A stretch of 14,416 bases of DNA. Origin: JAWWBN01 sp033720955. GTDB taxonomy: Bacteria > Acidobacteriota > Thermoanaerobaculia > Multivoradales > JAHEKO01. A program made the translations under genes and the position numbers. The number at the start of each line of letters is the position of its first letter. The stretch's first letter is position 1. Shown here piece after piece: positions 1-6,950 of this stretch. The stretch covers positions 1 to 14,416 of the forward strand of contig JAWWBN010000084.1 of the NCBI GenBank assembly GCA_033720955.1, in the 5' to 3' direction. The notes beneath the pieces were generated by a model, which ran no database searches, had not been told where the DNA came from, and worked only from the letters and a program-made list of their open reading frames with translations.

Positions 1-794
1 AGGCCGTCCTGGCGGCGCTCGACGACGCCGATCCGGGGCTGCGCGCGGCCGCCCTCGAGTGGCTCGCCGGCGAGCCGGTGGTGCCCCTCGACCGTCGGCG
101 GGGGGCCGTGCCCGCGGCCGCGGCCTCCCGGATGCCGCTGCGGGCGATCCACGGCGCGCGTGCCATCGCCGCCCGCGGCCGCCTCGGCGACGACGAGCGC
201 GAGCGGGCGGTGGAGCTCCTCGAGGGCCTGGCAGCCGCCCCCGAGTACCTCCTTCGGCGGGAGGCGGCCGACCTGCTGGCGGGGCTGGGACGGCCGCGGC
301 CGGAGCCGGGGGCGGTGGACACCGGCCGCTCCCTCGACGCCTATCGCGACCTGGCCCGCCGGGCGTCCCGCGATCCGGAGGTGGAGCTGCTCACCCGTCA
401 GGGCGCCATCCGGCTGCGTCTGCTCTGCGCGGAGGCGCCGCTGACCTGCGTCAACTTCCTGCAGCTCGCCGGGCAGGGCTTCTACGACGGGCTGAGCTTC
501 CACCGGGTGGTGCCCGACTTCGTGGTCCAGAGCGGCGACCCGCGCGGCGACGGCTGGGGCGGGCCCGGCTACGCCATCCGGGACGAGAACGGCCCGGTGC
601 CGTACACGCGGGGCACGGTGGGTATGGCCCTCTCGGGGCCGGACACCGGGGGCAGCCAGTTCTTCGTCACCCTCTCCGAGCAGCCCCATCTGGAGGGCTT
701 CTTTCCCGCCTTCGCGCGGGTGGTGGGCGGCGACGAGCTGCTCGACCGGATCGTCCAGGGCGACACGATCGACAGCCTCCGCGAGCTCCCCTAG
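1..794 (+). CDS. HEAT-repeat / cyclophilin-type peptidyl-prolyl isomerase fusion, 5'-truncated
   Basis: The frame is open from position 3 to the TAG at 792-794, so the start lies outside the window. The first ~95 codons read as helical HEAT-like repeats (for example the segment AALDDADPGLRAAALEWL, then RREAADLLAGLGR). From about nt 376 to 790 follows a complete cyclophilin domain, which catalyses cis-trans isomerisation of X-Pro bonds in protein folding. Visible family signatures are FHRV at nt 498-509 (the catalytic Arg at 504-506), DFVVQSGDP, and GGSQFFVT near nt 648-671 with the hydrophobic-pocket Phe. PHLEG replaces the Trp-containing segment of human CypA, as is usual in bacterial cyclophilins. 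The HEAT part probably binds a partner or client; this is inference. Location (periplasm or cytoplasm) cannot be judged because the N-terminus is missing. The family call is secure; the true length is unknown. Confidence 0.92.
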   Translation, partial: AVLAALDDADPGLRAAALEWLAGEPVVPLDRRRGAVPAAAASRMPLRAIHGARAIAARGRLGDDERERAVELLEGLAAAPEYLLRREAADLLAGLGRPRPEPGAVDTGRSLDAYRDLARRASRDPEVELLTRQGAIRLRLLCAEAPLTCVNFLQLAGQGFYDGLSFHRVVPDFVVQSGDPRGDGWGGPGYAIRDENGPVPYTRGTVGMALSGPDTGGSQFFVTLSEQPHLEGFFPAFARVVGGDELLDRIVQGDTIDSLRELP

Positions 795-816
795 GAGGAC
801 GGCGGCGACGCTGGGG

Positions 817-824
817 TAGACTCG
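817..824 (+). promoter_or_regulatory. Putative -10 box (TAGACTCG)
   Basis: TAGACT followed by CG lies 23 bases after the cyclophilin stop and 8 bases before an ATG. The same TAG-N-CTCG string occurs in three other leaders of the window (3234, 8431-8438 minus, 10490-10497 minus). No -35 match is visible 16-18 bases upstream. A transcript would begin near 829. Confidence 0.4.
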
Positions 825-830
825 CCGCCG

Positions 831-908
831 ATGCCCCGCGCTCTCGACGTTCCCCGCTCGTGCGCTTCGTCGGCGTCGCCGGCGACCGCCGGCCGCCCCG
901 GGAGGTGA
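831..908 (+). CDS. Possible 25-codon leader ORF
   Basis: ATG at 831 opens a 25-residue frame that ends at TGA 906-908. It lies directly behind the putative -10 box at 817, so it would be translated nearly leaderless. Its stop codon falls inside the Shine-Dalgarno sequence of the next gene, and both are in the same frame. The peptide is Pro/Ala/Ser/Arg-rich and resembles nothing I recognise. It may be a coupling leader peptide or simply untranslated leader that happens to be open; high GC makes chance open frames common. Confidence 0.2.
   Translation: MPRALDVPRSCASSASPATAGRPGR
901..908 (+). promoter_or_regulatory. Perfect Shine-Dalgarno sequence for the CTG-initiated small gene
   Basis: GGAGGTGA is an exact complement of the 16S 3' end. 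GGAGG ends 6 bases before CTG 912-914, the optimal distance. No ATG, GTG or TTG stands at a suitable distance in the frame that encodes the hydrophobic protein, so this site is the main argument for the CTG start. Confidence 0.6.
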
Positions 909-911
909 CCT

Positions 912-1070
912 CTGCGGAGCCTCGGGTGGGCGCTCCAGGTGGCGGGGCTGGTGATCGTCGGCAGCGCGCTTCTGATCGGTCTCTCCTACGACGCTCTGCG
1001 CGCCGAGGTGGCGATGCTGGCGATCGGCGGCGCGTCCTTTCTGCTGGGGCGGCGGCTCTACCGTCCCTGA
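912..1070 (+). CDS. Small two-helix membrane protein, probable CTG start
   Basis: The frame from CTG 912 to TGA 1068-1070 encodes 52 residues. A short N-terminus (LRSLGWALQ, with Met if CTG initiates) leads into a hydrophobic helix at about residues 8-24 (VAGLVIVGSALLIGL), a short polar hairpin (SYDALRAEV), a second hydrophobic helix at about 34-47 (MLAIGGASFLLG), and a basic end RRLYRP. This is the pattern of small inner-membrane proteins common beside housekeeping genes in Acidobacteriota-like genomes; I recall the look of the family but no function. An in-frame TGA at 906-908 bounds the ORF upstream. The first conventional start is GTG 939, which would remove nine residues and has no ribosome-binding site. 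The gene lies between the cyclophilin gene and the ECF sigma gene, in the same direction. Coding status rests on the helix pattern plus the Shine-Dalgarno site. Confidence 0.6.
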   Translation: MRSLGWALQVAGLVIVGSALLIGLSYDALRAEVAMLAIGGASFLLGRRLYRP

Positions 1071-1097
1071 TGGCGCTCCGGGGGCCGGCCGCCACTC

Positions 1098-1125
1098 TGC
1101 AACCTTCGGCGGGCGCCGCCGTACT
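1098..1125 (+). promoter_or_regulatory. Putative ECF-sigma promoter, autoregulatory
   Basis: TGCAACC at 1098-1104 and CGTACT at 1120-1125 are separated by 15 bases. This matches the AAC-type -35 and CGT-type -10 of many ECF promoters. The -10 ends 3 bases before ATG 1129 and no Shine-Dalgarno sequence is present, so the transcript would start at or next to the start codon (leaderless). ECF factors commonly transcribe their own operon; here the match is by eye only. Confidence 0.5.
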
Positions 1126-1128
1126 GTT

Positions 1129-1710
1129 ATGACGAAAGAGACGCCGCTCGACGACACCGAGCTGATCGCGGCGGTGCTCGCAGGAAAGACGGAGCGATAC
1201 GGTGAGCTGGTTCAGCGATATCAGGGGCGGCTGGTCAACTACCTCTTCCGGCTGCTGCGCGACTACGGCGACGCCAACGACCTGGCCCAGGAGGTCTTCT
1301 TCAAGGTCTACCAGGCGCTGGACCGGTACGACAGCCGCTACCGCTTCTCGACCTGGCTCTTCCGCGTCGCCCAGAACGCCGCCATCGACCAGATCCGCAA
1401 GCGCCGGCTCAAGCTGGTCTCGATGGACCGCCCGGGGCCCGAGCCCGACGACCGGGTCTGGGAGTTCCCGTCGGAGGAGCGCGATGCCTACGGCGACCTT
1501 CGCAACCGGGAGCGCGGCGACGCGATCCAGGAAGCGATCGACGCCCTCCCCTGGGAGTACCGGGAGCTGATCGTGCTGCGCCACTACGCCGAGCTCTCCT
1601 ACGACGAGATCGCCAAGATGAAGGAGATGCCCCTGGGCACGGTCAAGAACAAGCTGTTCCGGGGCCGTCAGATGCTCAAGACGAGCCTGGCGGAGTTTCT
1701 GCACGACTGA
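1129..1710 (+). CDS. RNA polymerase sigma factor, ECF (sigma-70 family, RpoE-like)
   Basis: This 193-residue protein is the usual size for an ECF sigma factor. Region 2 spans about residues 24-93: the core-binding part contains DYGDANDLAQEVFFKVYQAL and the -10-recognition part contains FSTWLFRVAQNAAIDQIRKRR. A linker of about 40 residues is rich in Asp, Glu and Pro. Region 4 spans about 134-191 and includes LPWEYRELIVLRHYAELSYDEIA and the recognition helix MPLGTVKNKLFRGRQML. It directs core RNA polymerase to a dedicated promoter class in the cytoplasm. ATG 1129 has no Shine-Dalgarno site; the start is supported by the adjacent ECF-type promoter and by the family N-terminus (DTELIAAVLAGK). The next gene, 19 bases downstream, is its likely anti-sigma factor. 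The inducing signal is not visible. Confidence 0.96.
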   Translation: MTKETPLDDTELIAAVLAGKTERYGELVQRYQGRLVNYLFRLLRDYGDANDLAQEVFFKVYQALDRYDSRYRFSTWLFRVAQNAAIDQIRKRRLKLVSMDRPGPEPDDRVWEFPSEERDAYGDLRNRERGDAIQEAIDALPWEYRELIVLRHYAELSYDEIAKMKEMPLGTVKNKLFRGRQMLKTSLAEFLHD

Positions 1711-1729
1711 GTGGGAGGGGAGGGAGACG

Positions 1730-2302
1730 ATGTCCCAACACGAGCACGCAACCTATCGCGAGTGGATCTACCTGGAGGCCGACGGCGGCCTGGCGGGCCG
1801 CGACCGGCGGGCGCTTCTCCGTCACCTGGAGCGATGCGCCGAGTGCAACGTCGAGCGACGCCAGGCTCGCCGGGTGCACCGGCTGCTGGAGGAGGCGCGG
1901 GTGGAGCCGCGCCCCGGCTTCTCGCGTCAGGTCATGACCCGGCTGACCCCGGCGGGCTGGGAGGCACGGCATCCGAGATCCTGGGTGGCGGCGGCCGTCC
2001 TCTTCCTGCTCCTGGCGGGGGGCGCCGTGGCGGCCACCCTTCTCGACGGCCCGCGGCCCGGACCCTCCCTCCTGACGCCGCTGGCGGCGGTCGCGGACCT
2101 GCTGCAGAGCGCGGCTCTGGCCGGCGCGGGCCTGCTGGCGGCCTCCTGGTCGGGTCTGGGCGGAGCGGTGCGGGAGGCGCTGGGCGGGGCGCCGCTGCCG
2201 CTGGCGGTCTTCGGTCTCCTGATCCTGGGGCTCGACGTCCTCTTCCTCCGCCTGCTGCTCCGGGTGCGGCGGCGGGCGGCCGAGCGGCGGCCGGAGCGTT
2301 GA
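1730..2302 (+). CDS. Membrane-bound anti-sigma factor with zf-HC2 (ZAS) domain
   Basis: The 190-residue protein begins with a short cytoplasmic domain carrying the ZAS zinc motif H32-x3-C36-x2-C39 (in HLERCAEC). This domain type binds ECF sigma factors and keeps them inactive. A hydrophobic helix follows at about 85-106, a second moderately hydrophobic stretch at 117-140 and a third strong helix at 156-178, ending in a very basic tail. An even number of true membrane spans would put both ends in the cytoplasm; the middle stretch is uncertain. A purine-rich GGGAGGGGAGGGAG run at 1713-1726 serves as ribosome-binding site. It follows the sigma gene by 19 bases and its stop overlaps the next start, so all three genes are probably one operon. 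That it inhibits the sigma factor encoded beside it is inferred from family and order. Confidence 0.9.
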   Translation: MSQHEHATYREWIYLEADGGLAGRDRRALLRHLERCAECNVERRQARRVHRLLEEARVEPRPGFSRQVMTRLTPAGWEARHPRSWVAAAVLFLLLAGGAVAATLLDGPRPGPSLLTPLAAVADLLQSAALAGAGLLAASWSGLGGAVREALGGAPLPLAVFGLLILGLDVLFLRLLLRVRRRAAERRPER

Positions 2303-3213
2303 GGGCGGCGCGGGCGGCGCTCGCCGTCGCGGCCCTCGGTCTCGCCGCCGCCGGGGCGTCGGCCGCGACGACCGAGCCGGCCCTCATGATCCGCGAGGGC
2401 GGGTACGCCAAGCGGCAGGTGGTGGGGCTCGGCCGCGACGTGGTGGTGGCCGGGGAGGCCCTGGCCGACGTGGCGGCGCTCGACGGCTCGGTGCGGGTCA
2501 CCGGTCGGGTGGGGGGCGACGTGATCGTGGTGGGCGGCGACGCGCACCTGGGCCCGGAGGCCCAGGTCGAGGGCGACGTCTTCGTCCTGGGAGGCCTTCT
2601 GGACGCCGCCGAAGGCGCCCGGATCGGCGGCCGCAGCGTGGCGTACCCGACGGTCTCCTCGGCCTGGGTGGTGCTGCTCGAGGGGCCCAGCCTGGGCCAC
2701 CCGGCATTCTCCGGCGTGGTGGTGAGCGCCAAGCTGGCCCTGCTCACCGGGTGGCTGGTGTGGAGCGTCCTGCTCCTCTCCACCAGCGGCCGGGGGGTGC
2801 TGGCCACGGCCGAGGGGGTGATCGAGCAGCCCTTCCGCAGCTTCTTCGTGGGGTTGACCGGGGTGCTCGCCGCCTTTCTCACCGCCGCGTTCTTCAGCGC
2901 CTTCGCCGCGGTGGTGGTCGGCCTGCCGCTCCTCTTCCTGGTGGTCCTGGTGGCGCTGCTGCTCAAGCTGTGGGGGATGGTGGCGGTCTTCTACGCCCTG
3001 GGCGCGCAGCTCGTCCGCCGTCTGCTGCGGCGGCGAGCGAGCCCGTTGAACGCGGCGCTCGCCGGGCTGGTGCTGCTGGGCGCGGTCAAGATGCTGCCCT
3101 GGGCCGGGGCCTGGGTGTGGACGATGGCCACCCTCATCGGGGTCGGGGCCACCCTGACCACGAACTTCGGGCGACGGGAGGCCTGGCTGGAGCCGTCGCG
3201 CGGGATTGCTTGA
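2299..3213 (+). CDS. Secreted-domain beta-solenoid (bactofilin/hexapeptide-like) membrane protein
   Basis: TTG 2299-2301 overlaps the anti-sigma TGA 2300-2302 as TTGA, giving a 304-residue protein and clear translational coupling. Residues 1-22 form a signal peptide with an Ala-rich core and a GASA-A cleavage site. Residues ~41-115 are short valine/glycine repeats (DVVVAGEA, GDVIVVGGDAHLG, GDVFVLGG) typical of polymer-forming bactofilin-like beta-solenoids. About five to six hydrophobic helices fill residues 140-290 (strongest at 183-226, 251-268 and 272-288). The solenoid should face outside the cytoplasmic membrane. Such solenoid/TM proteins often sit beside ECF/anti-sigma pairs in my experience of this genome type. 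A role as sensor, or as envelope component controlled by the sigma factor, is inference. An earlier start would lie wholly inside the anti-sigma gene and lose the signal peptide. Confidence 0.82.
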   Translation: MRAARAALAVAALGLAAAGASAATTEPALMIREGGYAKRQVVGLGRDVVVAGEALADVAALDGSVRVTGRVGGDVIVVGGDAHLGPEAQVEGDVFVLGGLLDAAEGARIGGRSVAYPTVSSAWVVLLEGPSLGHPAFSGVVVSAKLALLTGWLVWSVLLLSTSGRGVLATAEGVIEQPFRSFFVGLTGVLAAFLTAAFFSAFAAVVVGLPLLFLVVLVALLLKLWGMVAVFYALGAQLVRRLLRRRASPLNAALAGLVLLGAVKMLPWAGAWVWTMATLIGVGATLTTNFGRREAWLEPSRGIA

Positions 3214-3239
3214 CCGTGCCTCGGCGCCTCCCATAGGCT
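3210..3239 (+). promoter_or_regulatory. Putative housekeeping promoter for the TPR-proS operon
   Basis: TTGACC (3210-3215, five of six consensus bases) and TAGGCT (3234-3239) are separated by 18 bases. TAGGCTCG matches the TAG-N-CTCG box seen in three other leaders. Transcription would start near 3246 and leave a leader of about 98 bases before ATG 3344. The -35 overlaps the stop of the preceding gene. The leader holds the element at 3260-3278; I see no tRNA, no attenuator with a U-run and no T-box signature. Confidence 0.5.
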
Positions 3240-3259
3240 CGCCACTCGCCCGTCGGCGC

Positions 3260-3278
3260 GGATCCTGGGGCCCTTCCG
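3260..3278 (+). repeat. Leader element shared with 10570-10587 (copy 1)
   Basis: GGATCCTGGGGCCCTTCCG here matches GGATCCGGGGCCCTTCCG at 10570-10587 except for one inserted T. Both copies lie in 5' leaders of + strand genes (TPR protein; CRTAC1-family protein). It may be a shared regulatory or RNA element, or chance in GC-rich DNA. Confidence 0.3.
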
Positions 3279-3343
3279 AAGACCGCGCACCCTGCCATCG
3301 CCCGGGGGCCGGAGCGTGCCTCGGGCCCTGCCGGCATCGTCCC

Positions 3344-5191
3344 ATGTTCTGCCAGGTCTGCGGCGCCCAGAATCCCGACGAGCTGGAGTTCTGCGTCCGC
3401 TGCCAGCAGAAGCTGTTGGTGCTCTCCGGCCCCCACCACGACGAGGCGGAGGGGTACGACGAGGGTGGGGCCGAGGAGGACTTCTCCTTCGACGAGCACC
3501 TGTTGGAGCGCATCTCGGTGCTGGAGGAGGCGCTGAAGCGCACCGCGGAGACCGTCCGCCAGCTCCTGGGCGCGCTGGCCAAGCAGGAGCGTGGCATCCT
3601 GATCAACCAGACCGGGCTCGCCACCCTGCGCGAGCTGCTGGAGGAGAAGCGGCTGCTGGACCGGGAGGAGTGGAGCCGGCTCTGGGAGTCCAAGATGGAG
3701 TACCAGCTCCTGGCGCTCGAGAAGCGGGAGCGCTTCGCCGGGCTCAAGGACCGGATCCGGGCGCTCTTCCAGGGCGAGAAGCGCGACCTCTTCGAGCAGC
3801 TTCTCGAGGAGGCCGAGTACGCCCTCTTCGCCTTCGACGTGCGGCGGGCTCTCCAGGCGCTGGAGAACGCCTTCCGGCTCGACCGCCGGAACTACGAGCT
3901 GGCCTACTTCCTGGGCGAGGTGCTCTTCAACGACGGCGAGATGGACCCGGCGCTCGCCTACTTCGAGCGGGTCCTGGCGGTGGAGCCGGAGCACTTCGAG
4001 GGCCTGGTCTACTCGGGGGTGATCCTCTACGAGCGCGGCGAGGTCGCCGCCGCCCGCGAGGTGCTCCAGAGGGCGGCCACCCTGCACCCCGACAGCTTTC
4101 TGCCGAACTTCAGCCTCGGCGCCGTGCACGCCGGCCAGGGCAAGCTGACCCAGGCGGCGGTGCTGCTGGAGCGCGCCGTGGAGATCGAGCCGGTGCCGCA
4201 GGCGCTCTACCTGCTGGGGAGCTGCTACTACGAGATGGGGAAGCTGACCCTGGCCATCCGCCAGCTCCAGCGCGCGGTGCGGCACGACCCGGCGCACGAG
4301 GAGGCCCATCACCTGCTCGGCCTGGCGTACCTCAACCGGGGCTGGAAGCGGAAGGCGCTCGACGCCTTCCGCCGGGCCGAGCGGCTCAACCCGAAGCGGA
4401 TGCGCTACGCCGACATGGTGCGCTACCTCTCCGGCGAGCGGGACTCGCCGCTGCCGGCGATCGGCCGGGAGGCCGGCGACAAGCTGAAGCGGGCGGAGCG
4501 CGAGCTGGCCGGCGAGCACCCCGACCGCGCCCTGGCCAGCTACCGCGAGGCCCTGGAGCTCGACCCCGACAACCCCACGCTGCTCATGTCCTACGCCCTG
4601 GCCTGTCTGCAGCTCGACCGCTCACGGGAGACCGAGGCGATCAGCCGCAAGGTGCTGGCCCTGGAGCCGGGCGAGATGCTCAAGGCCACCGCCTACGCCA
4701 CCCTGATCGAGGCGCTGCGCACCGAGGGACGGTTCCGCGAGGGCAACCGGATCGGCCGCCGTCTGCTGGACGAGGTCTCCACCGGGTACGGCCGCGCCAT
4801 CGCCTACTACGAGATGGCGCGCAACCTGGCCGAGATGGAGGAGAGCCTCGACGAGGCGCTGGACTACGCCCGCCTCTCCGTGGAGAGCGCGCCGGAGGAG
4901 CTCAAGCCCTTCCCCCTGGCGGCCCTGGGGTGGGTCCACTTCAAGCGCAAGGAGTTCGACCGCGCCATCGAGCTCCTGGCGGCGGCCAGCGATCTGGCGC
5001 CGACCGCCATGACCCTGACCCAGCTCGGACTGGCCCTGCTGGCCTCGGGGGACGACGAGAGGGCGCGCCAGGTGCTGGCCCAGGCGCGCGAGCTGGGCCG
5101 CGACGGCAGCTCGATCGAGCAGAAGATGATGGAGTGCATGAGAGACTCGAGCCGGCTGCTCGAGCGGGTGAGCCGGCCCACCGACGAGTAG
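3344..5191 (+). CDS. Zinc-ribbon, coiled-coil, TPR-repeat protein
   Basis: This is a 615-residue cytoplasmic protein without signal peptide. It opens with a zinc ribbon at residues 3-20 (C3-x2-C6 and C17-x2-C20), followed by an acidic linker (about 30-48) and a long charged helical region, likely coiled coil, at about 50-150. From about 165 to 390 and again from about 420 to 600 there are tandem TPR repeats (such as ALAYFERVLAVEPEHFEGLVYSGVILYERGE and ALASYREALELDPDNPTLLMSYALACLQ, each a classic helix pair). TPRs are protein-binding scaffolds; no catalytic motif is visible. ATG 3344 was chosen because the zinc ribbon begins at residue 2. The frame is open upstream to 3206, but that stretch is Pro/Arg-rich leader and contains the promoter. 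There is no Shine-Dalgarno site before 3344. It precedes proS by 15 bases and probably shares its transcript; whether it has any part in translation is unknown. Confidence 0.85.
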   Translation: MFCQVCGAQNPDELEFCVRCQQKLLVLSGPHHDEAEGYDEGGAEEDFSFDEHLLERISVLEEALKRTAETVRQLLGALAKQERGILINQTGLATLRELLEEKRLLDREEWSRLWESKMEYQLLALEKRERFAGLKDRIRALFQGEKRDLFEQLLEEAEYALFAFDVRRALQALENAFRLDRRNYELAYFLGEVLFNDGEMDPALAYFERVLAVEPEHFEGLVYSGVILYERGEVAAAREVLQRAATLHPDSFLPNFSLGAVHAGQGKLTQAAVLLERAVEIEPVPQALYLLGSCYYEMGKLTLAIRQLQRAVRHDPAHEEAHHLLGLAYLNRGWKRKALDAFRRAERLNPKRMRYADMVRYLSGERDSPLPAIGREAGDKLKRAERELAGEHPDRALASYREALELDPDNPTLLMSYALACLQLDRSRETEAISRKVLALEPGEMLKATAYATLIEALRTEGRFREGNRIGRRLLDEVSTGYGRAIAYYEMARNLAEMEESLDEALDYARLSVESAPEELKPFPLAALGWVHFKRKEFDRAIELLAAASDLAPTAMTLTQLGLALLASGDDERARQVLAQARELGRDGSSIEQKMMECMRDSSRLLERVSRPTDE

Positions 5192-5206
5192 CCCGCAGGA
5201 GAGACG

Positions 5207-6934
5207 ATGCGCTGGAGCCGATACTTCCTCCACACCACCCGTGAGGTGCCGAGCGACGCCGAGGTGGTCAGCCACCGGCTGATGGTGCGCGCCGGCATGA
5301 TCCGCAAGCTGGCGGCGGGGATCTACACCTACCTGCCCTTCGGCTGGCGCAGCCTGCGCAAGCTGATGACCATCGTGCGCCGCGAGCTCGATGCCGCCGG
5401 CGCCGTGGAGCTCAACATGCCGGCCATCCAGCCCGCCGCGCTCTGGGAGGAATCGGGCCGGTGGGAGAAGTACGGCAAGGAGCTCCTGCGTCTGACCGAC
5501 CGGCACGAACGGCCCTTCTGCTTCGGTCCCACCCACGAGGAGGTGGTCACCGAGGCGGTGCGCGGGGCGGTCAAGAGCTACCGGCAGCTCCCCGTCAACC
5601 TCTTCCAGATCCAGGTCAAGTTTCGCGACGAGATCCGGCCGCGCTTCGGTCTCATGCGGGGACGCGAGTTCCTCATGAAGGACGGCTACTCGTTCGACGT
5701 GGACGACGAGGGGCTGACGGTGACCTACGACGCCATGGGCAGGGCCTACGAGCGGATCTTCGAGGAGTGCCAGCTCCGATTCCTCCGGGTGGAGGCCGAC
5801 AGCGGCACCATCGGCGGCACCTCGTCGCACGAGTTCATGGTGCTGGCGGAGACCGGCGAGAGCGAGATCGCGAGCTGCGCCGCCTGCGGCTACGGCGCCA
5901 ACGTGGAGCGGGCGGCCGCCGGCGCCCTCGAGCCGCCGCCGGCGGGGCCGGAGGGGGAGCGCAGGGTGGTGGAGACACCCGGCAGGACCACGGTGGACGA
6001 GGTAGCCGCCTTCCTCGGCGTCGCGCCCGCCCAGATCGTCAAGACGCTGGTCTACGAGACCGAGAACGGGCCGGTGGTGGCGCTGGGCCGCGGCGACCGG
6101 GAGATCCACCCGGTCAAGCTCGGCAACGCGGTGGGCGCGGCCCAGGTCCAGCTCGCCGGCGAGACGACGGTGCGCGAGATCACGGGCTCGCCCGTGGGCT
6201 ACGCCGGACCGGTGGGTCTCGCCGAGGGGGTCGCGGTCGTGGCCGACGAGACGGTGCGCCCGCTGACCGGCTTCGTCACCGGCGCCAACCGCGCCGACGC
6301 CCACCTGGTGGGGGTCAACTGGACCGACGAGGATCTCCCCGCCGTGACCTGGGCGGACCTGCTCACCGTGACCGCGGGCGACCCCTGCCCGCGCTGCGGT
6401 GAGGAGCTGGCGATCACCCGCGGCATCGAGGTGGGTCACATCTTCCGCCTGGGGGACGCCTACTCGGAGCCGATGGGCTGCGTCTACACCGACGAGAACG
6501 GCGACACCCGGCCCATGATCATGGGCTGCTACGGCCTGGGCATCGGCCGCACCATCGCCGCGGCCATCGAGCAGAACCACGACGAGAAGGGGATCATCTG
6601 GCCCCGGCCGCTGGCCCCCTTCGAGGTCCTGGTGATGCCGCTCACCTCTCGCGACCCGGAGGTCGTGCGGGAGGCGGAGCGCATCTACGAGGAGCTCCGC
6701 GCCAAGGGGGCCGACGTGCTCCTGGACGACCGCGACGAGCGGCCGGGGGTCAAGTTCAACGACGCCGACCTGATCGGCGTGCCGGTGCGGGTGGTGATCG
6801 GCTCCCGCTCGCTGGCCGAGGGCAAGGTCGAGCTCTCCCACCGCCGGGACGGCGAGAAGCGCCCGACCTCCACGGCGCGGGCGGTCGAGCGGGCGCTCGA
6901 GATGCTCCTCGACGAGGACGCGCCGGCCGGCTGA
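5207..6934 (+). CDS. proS: Prolyl-tRNA synthetase, bacterial type with editing domain
   Basis: This 575-residue enzyme is close to the usual bacterial length. It charges tRNA-Pro with proline using ATP in the cytoplasm. Class II motifs are present: motif 1 around MPAIQP (71-76), motif 2 FRDEIRPRFGLMRGREF (139-155), and motif 3 GLGIGR (443-448). GPTHEE (108-112) and SDSGTIGGTSSHEF-like residues (198-210) are also conserved. Between the catalytic halves, residues ~230-395 form the INS (YbaK-like) domain that hydrolyses mischarged Ala-tRNA-Pro. K279 in QIVKT stands where the editing lysine of the E. coli enzyme stands. The anticodon-binding domain fills ~470-570. AGGAG at 5197-5201 sits 5 bases before ATG 5207. 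It follows the TPR gene by 15 bases and converges with the CNNM gene on the other strand, with only 16 bases between stops. Confidence 0.98.
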   Translation: MRWSRYFLHTTREVPSDAEVVSHRLMVRAGMIRKLAAGIYTYLPFGWRSLRKLMTIVRRELDAAGAVELNMPAIQPAALWEESGRWEKYGKELLRLTDRHERPFCFGPTHEEVVTEAVRGAVKSYRQLPVNLFQIQVKFRDEIRPRFGLMRGREFLMKDGYSFDVDDEGLTVTYDAMGRAYERIFEECQLRFLRVEADSGTIGGTSSHEFMVLAETGESEIASCAACGYGANVERAAAGALEPPPAGPEGERRVVETPGRTTVDEVAAFLGVAPAQIVKTLVYETENGPVVALGRGDREIHPVKLGNAVGAAQVQLAGETTVREITGSPVGYAGPVGLAEGVAVVADETVRPLTGFVTGANRADAHLVGVNWTDEDLPAVTWADLLTVTAGDPCPRCGEELAITRGIEVGHIFRLGDAYSEPMGCVYTDENGDTRPMIMGCYGLGIGRTIAAAIEQNHDEKGIIWPRPLAPFEVLVMPLTSRDPEVVREAERIYEELRAKGADVLLDDRDERPGVKFNDADLIGVPVRVVIGSRSLAEGKVELSHRRDGEKRPTSTARAVERALEMLLDEDAPAG

Positions 6935-6950
6935 GAGGAGGCGGCCCGGT

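Noticed and set aside
906..908. In-frame TGA between the 831 ORF and the small membrane protein as a possible selenocysteine or readthrough codon
   Set aside because: No selenocysteine insertion hairpin is evident, the upstream peptide is not family-like, and a perfect ribosome site with CTG explains the layout better.
3206..3343. TTG 3206 extension of the zinc-ribbon TPR protein
   Set aside because: It would add a Pro/Arg/Ala-rich stretch across the promoter and leader element, while the zinc ribbon begins exactly at ATG 3344.
6935..6950. Bidirectional terminator between convergent proS and the CNNM gene
   Set aside because: Only 16 bases separate the stops and they contain no hairpin; termination, if any, lies inside the opposing genes.
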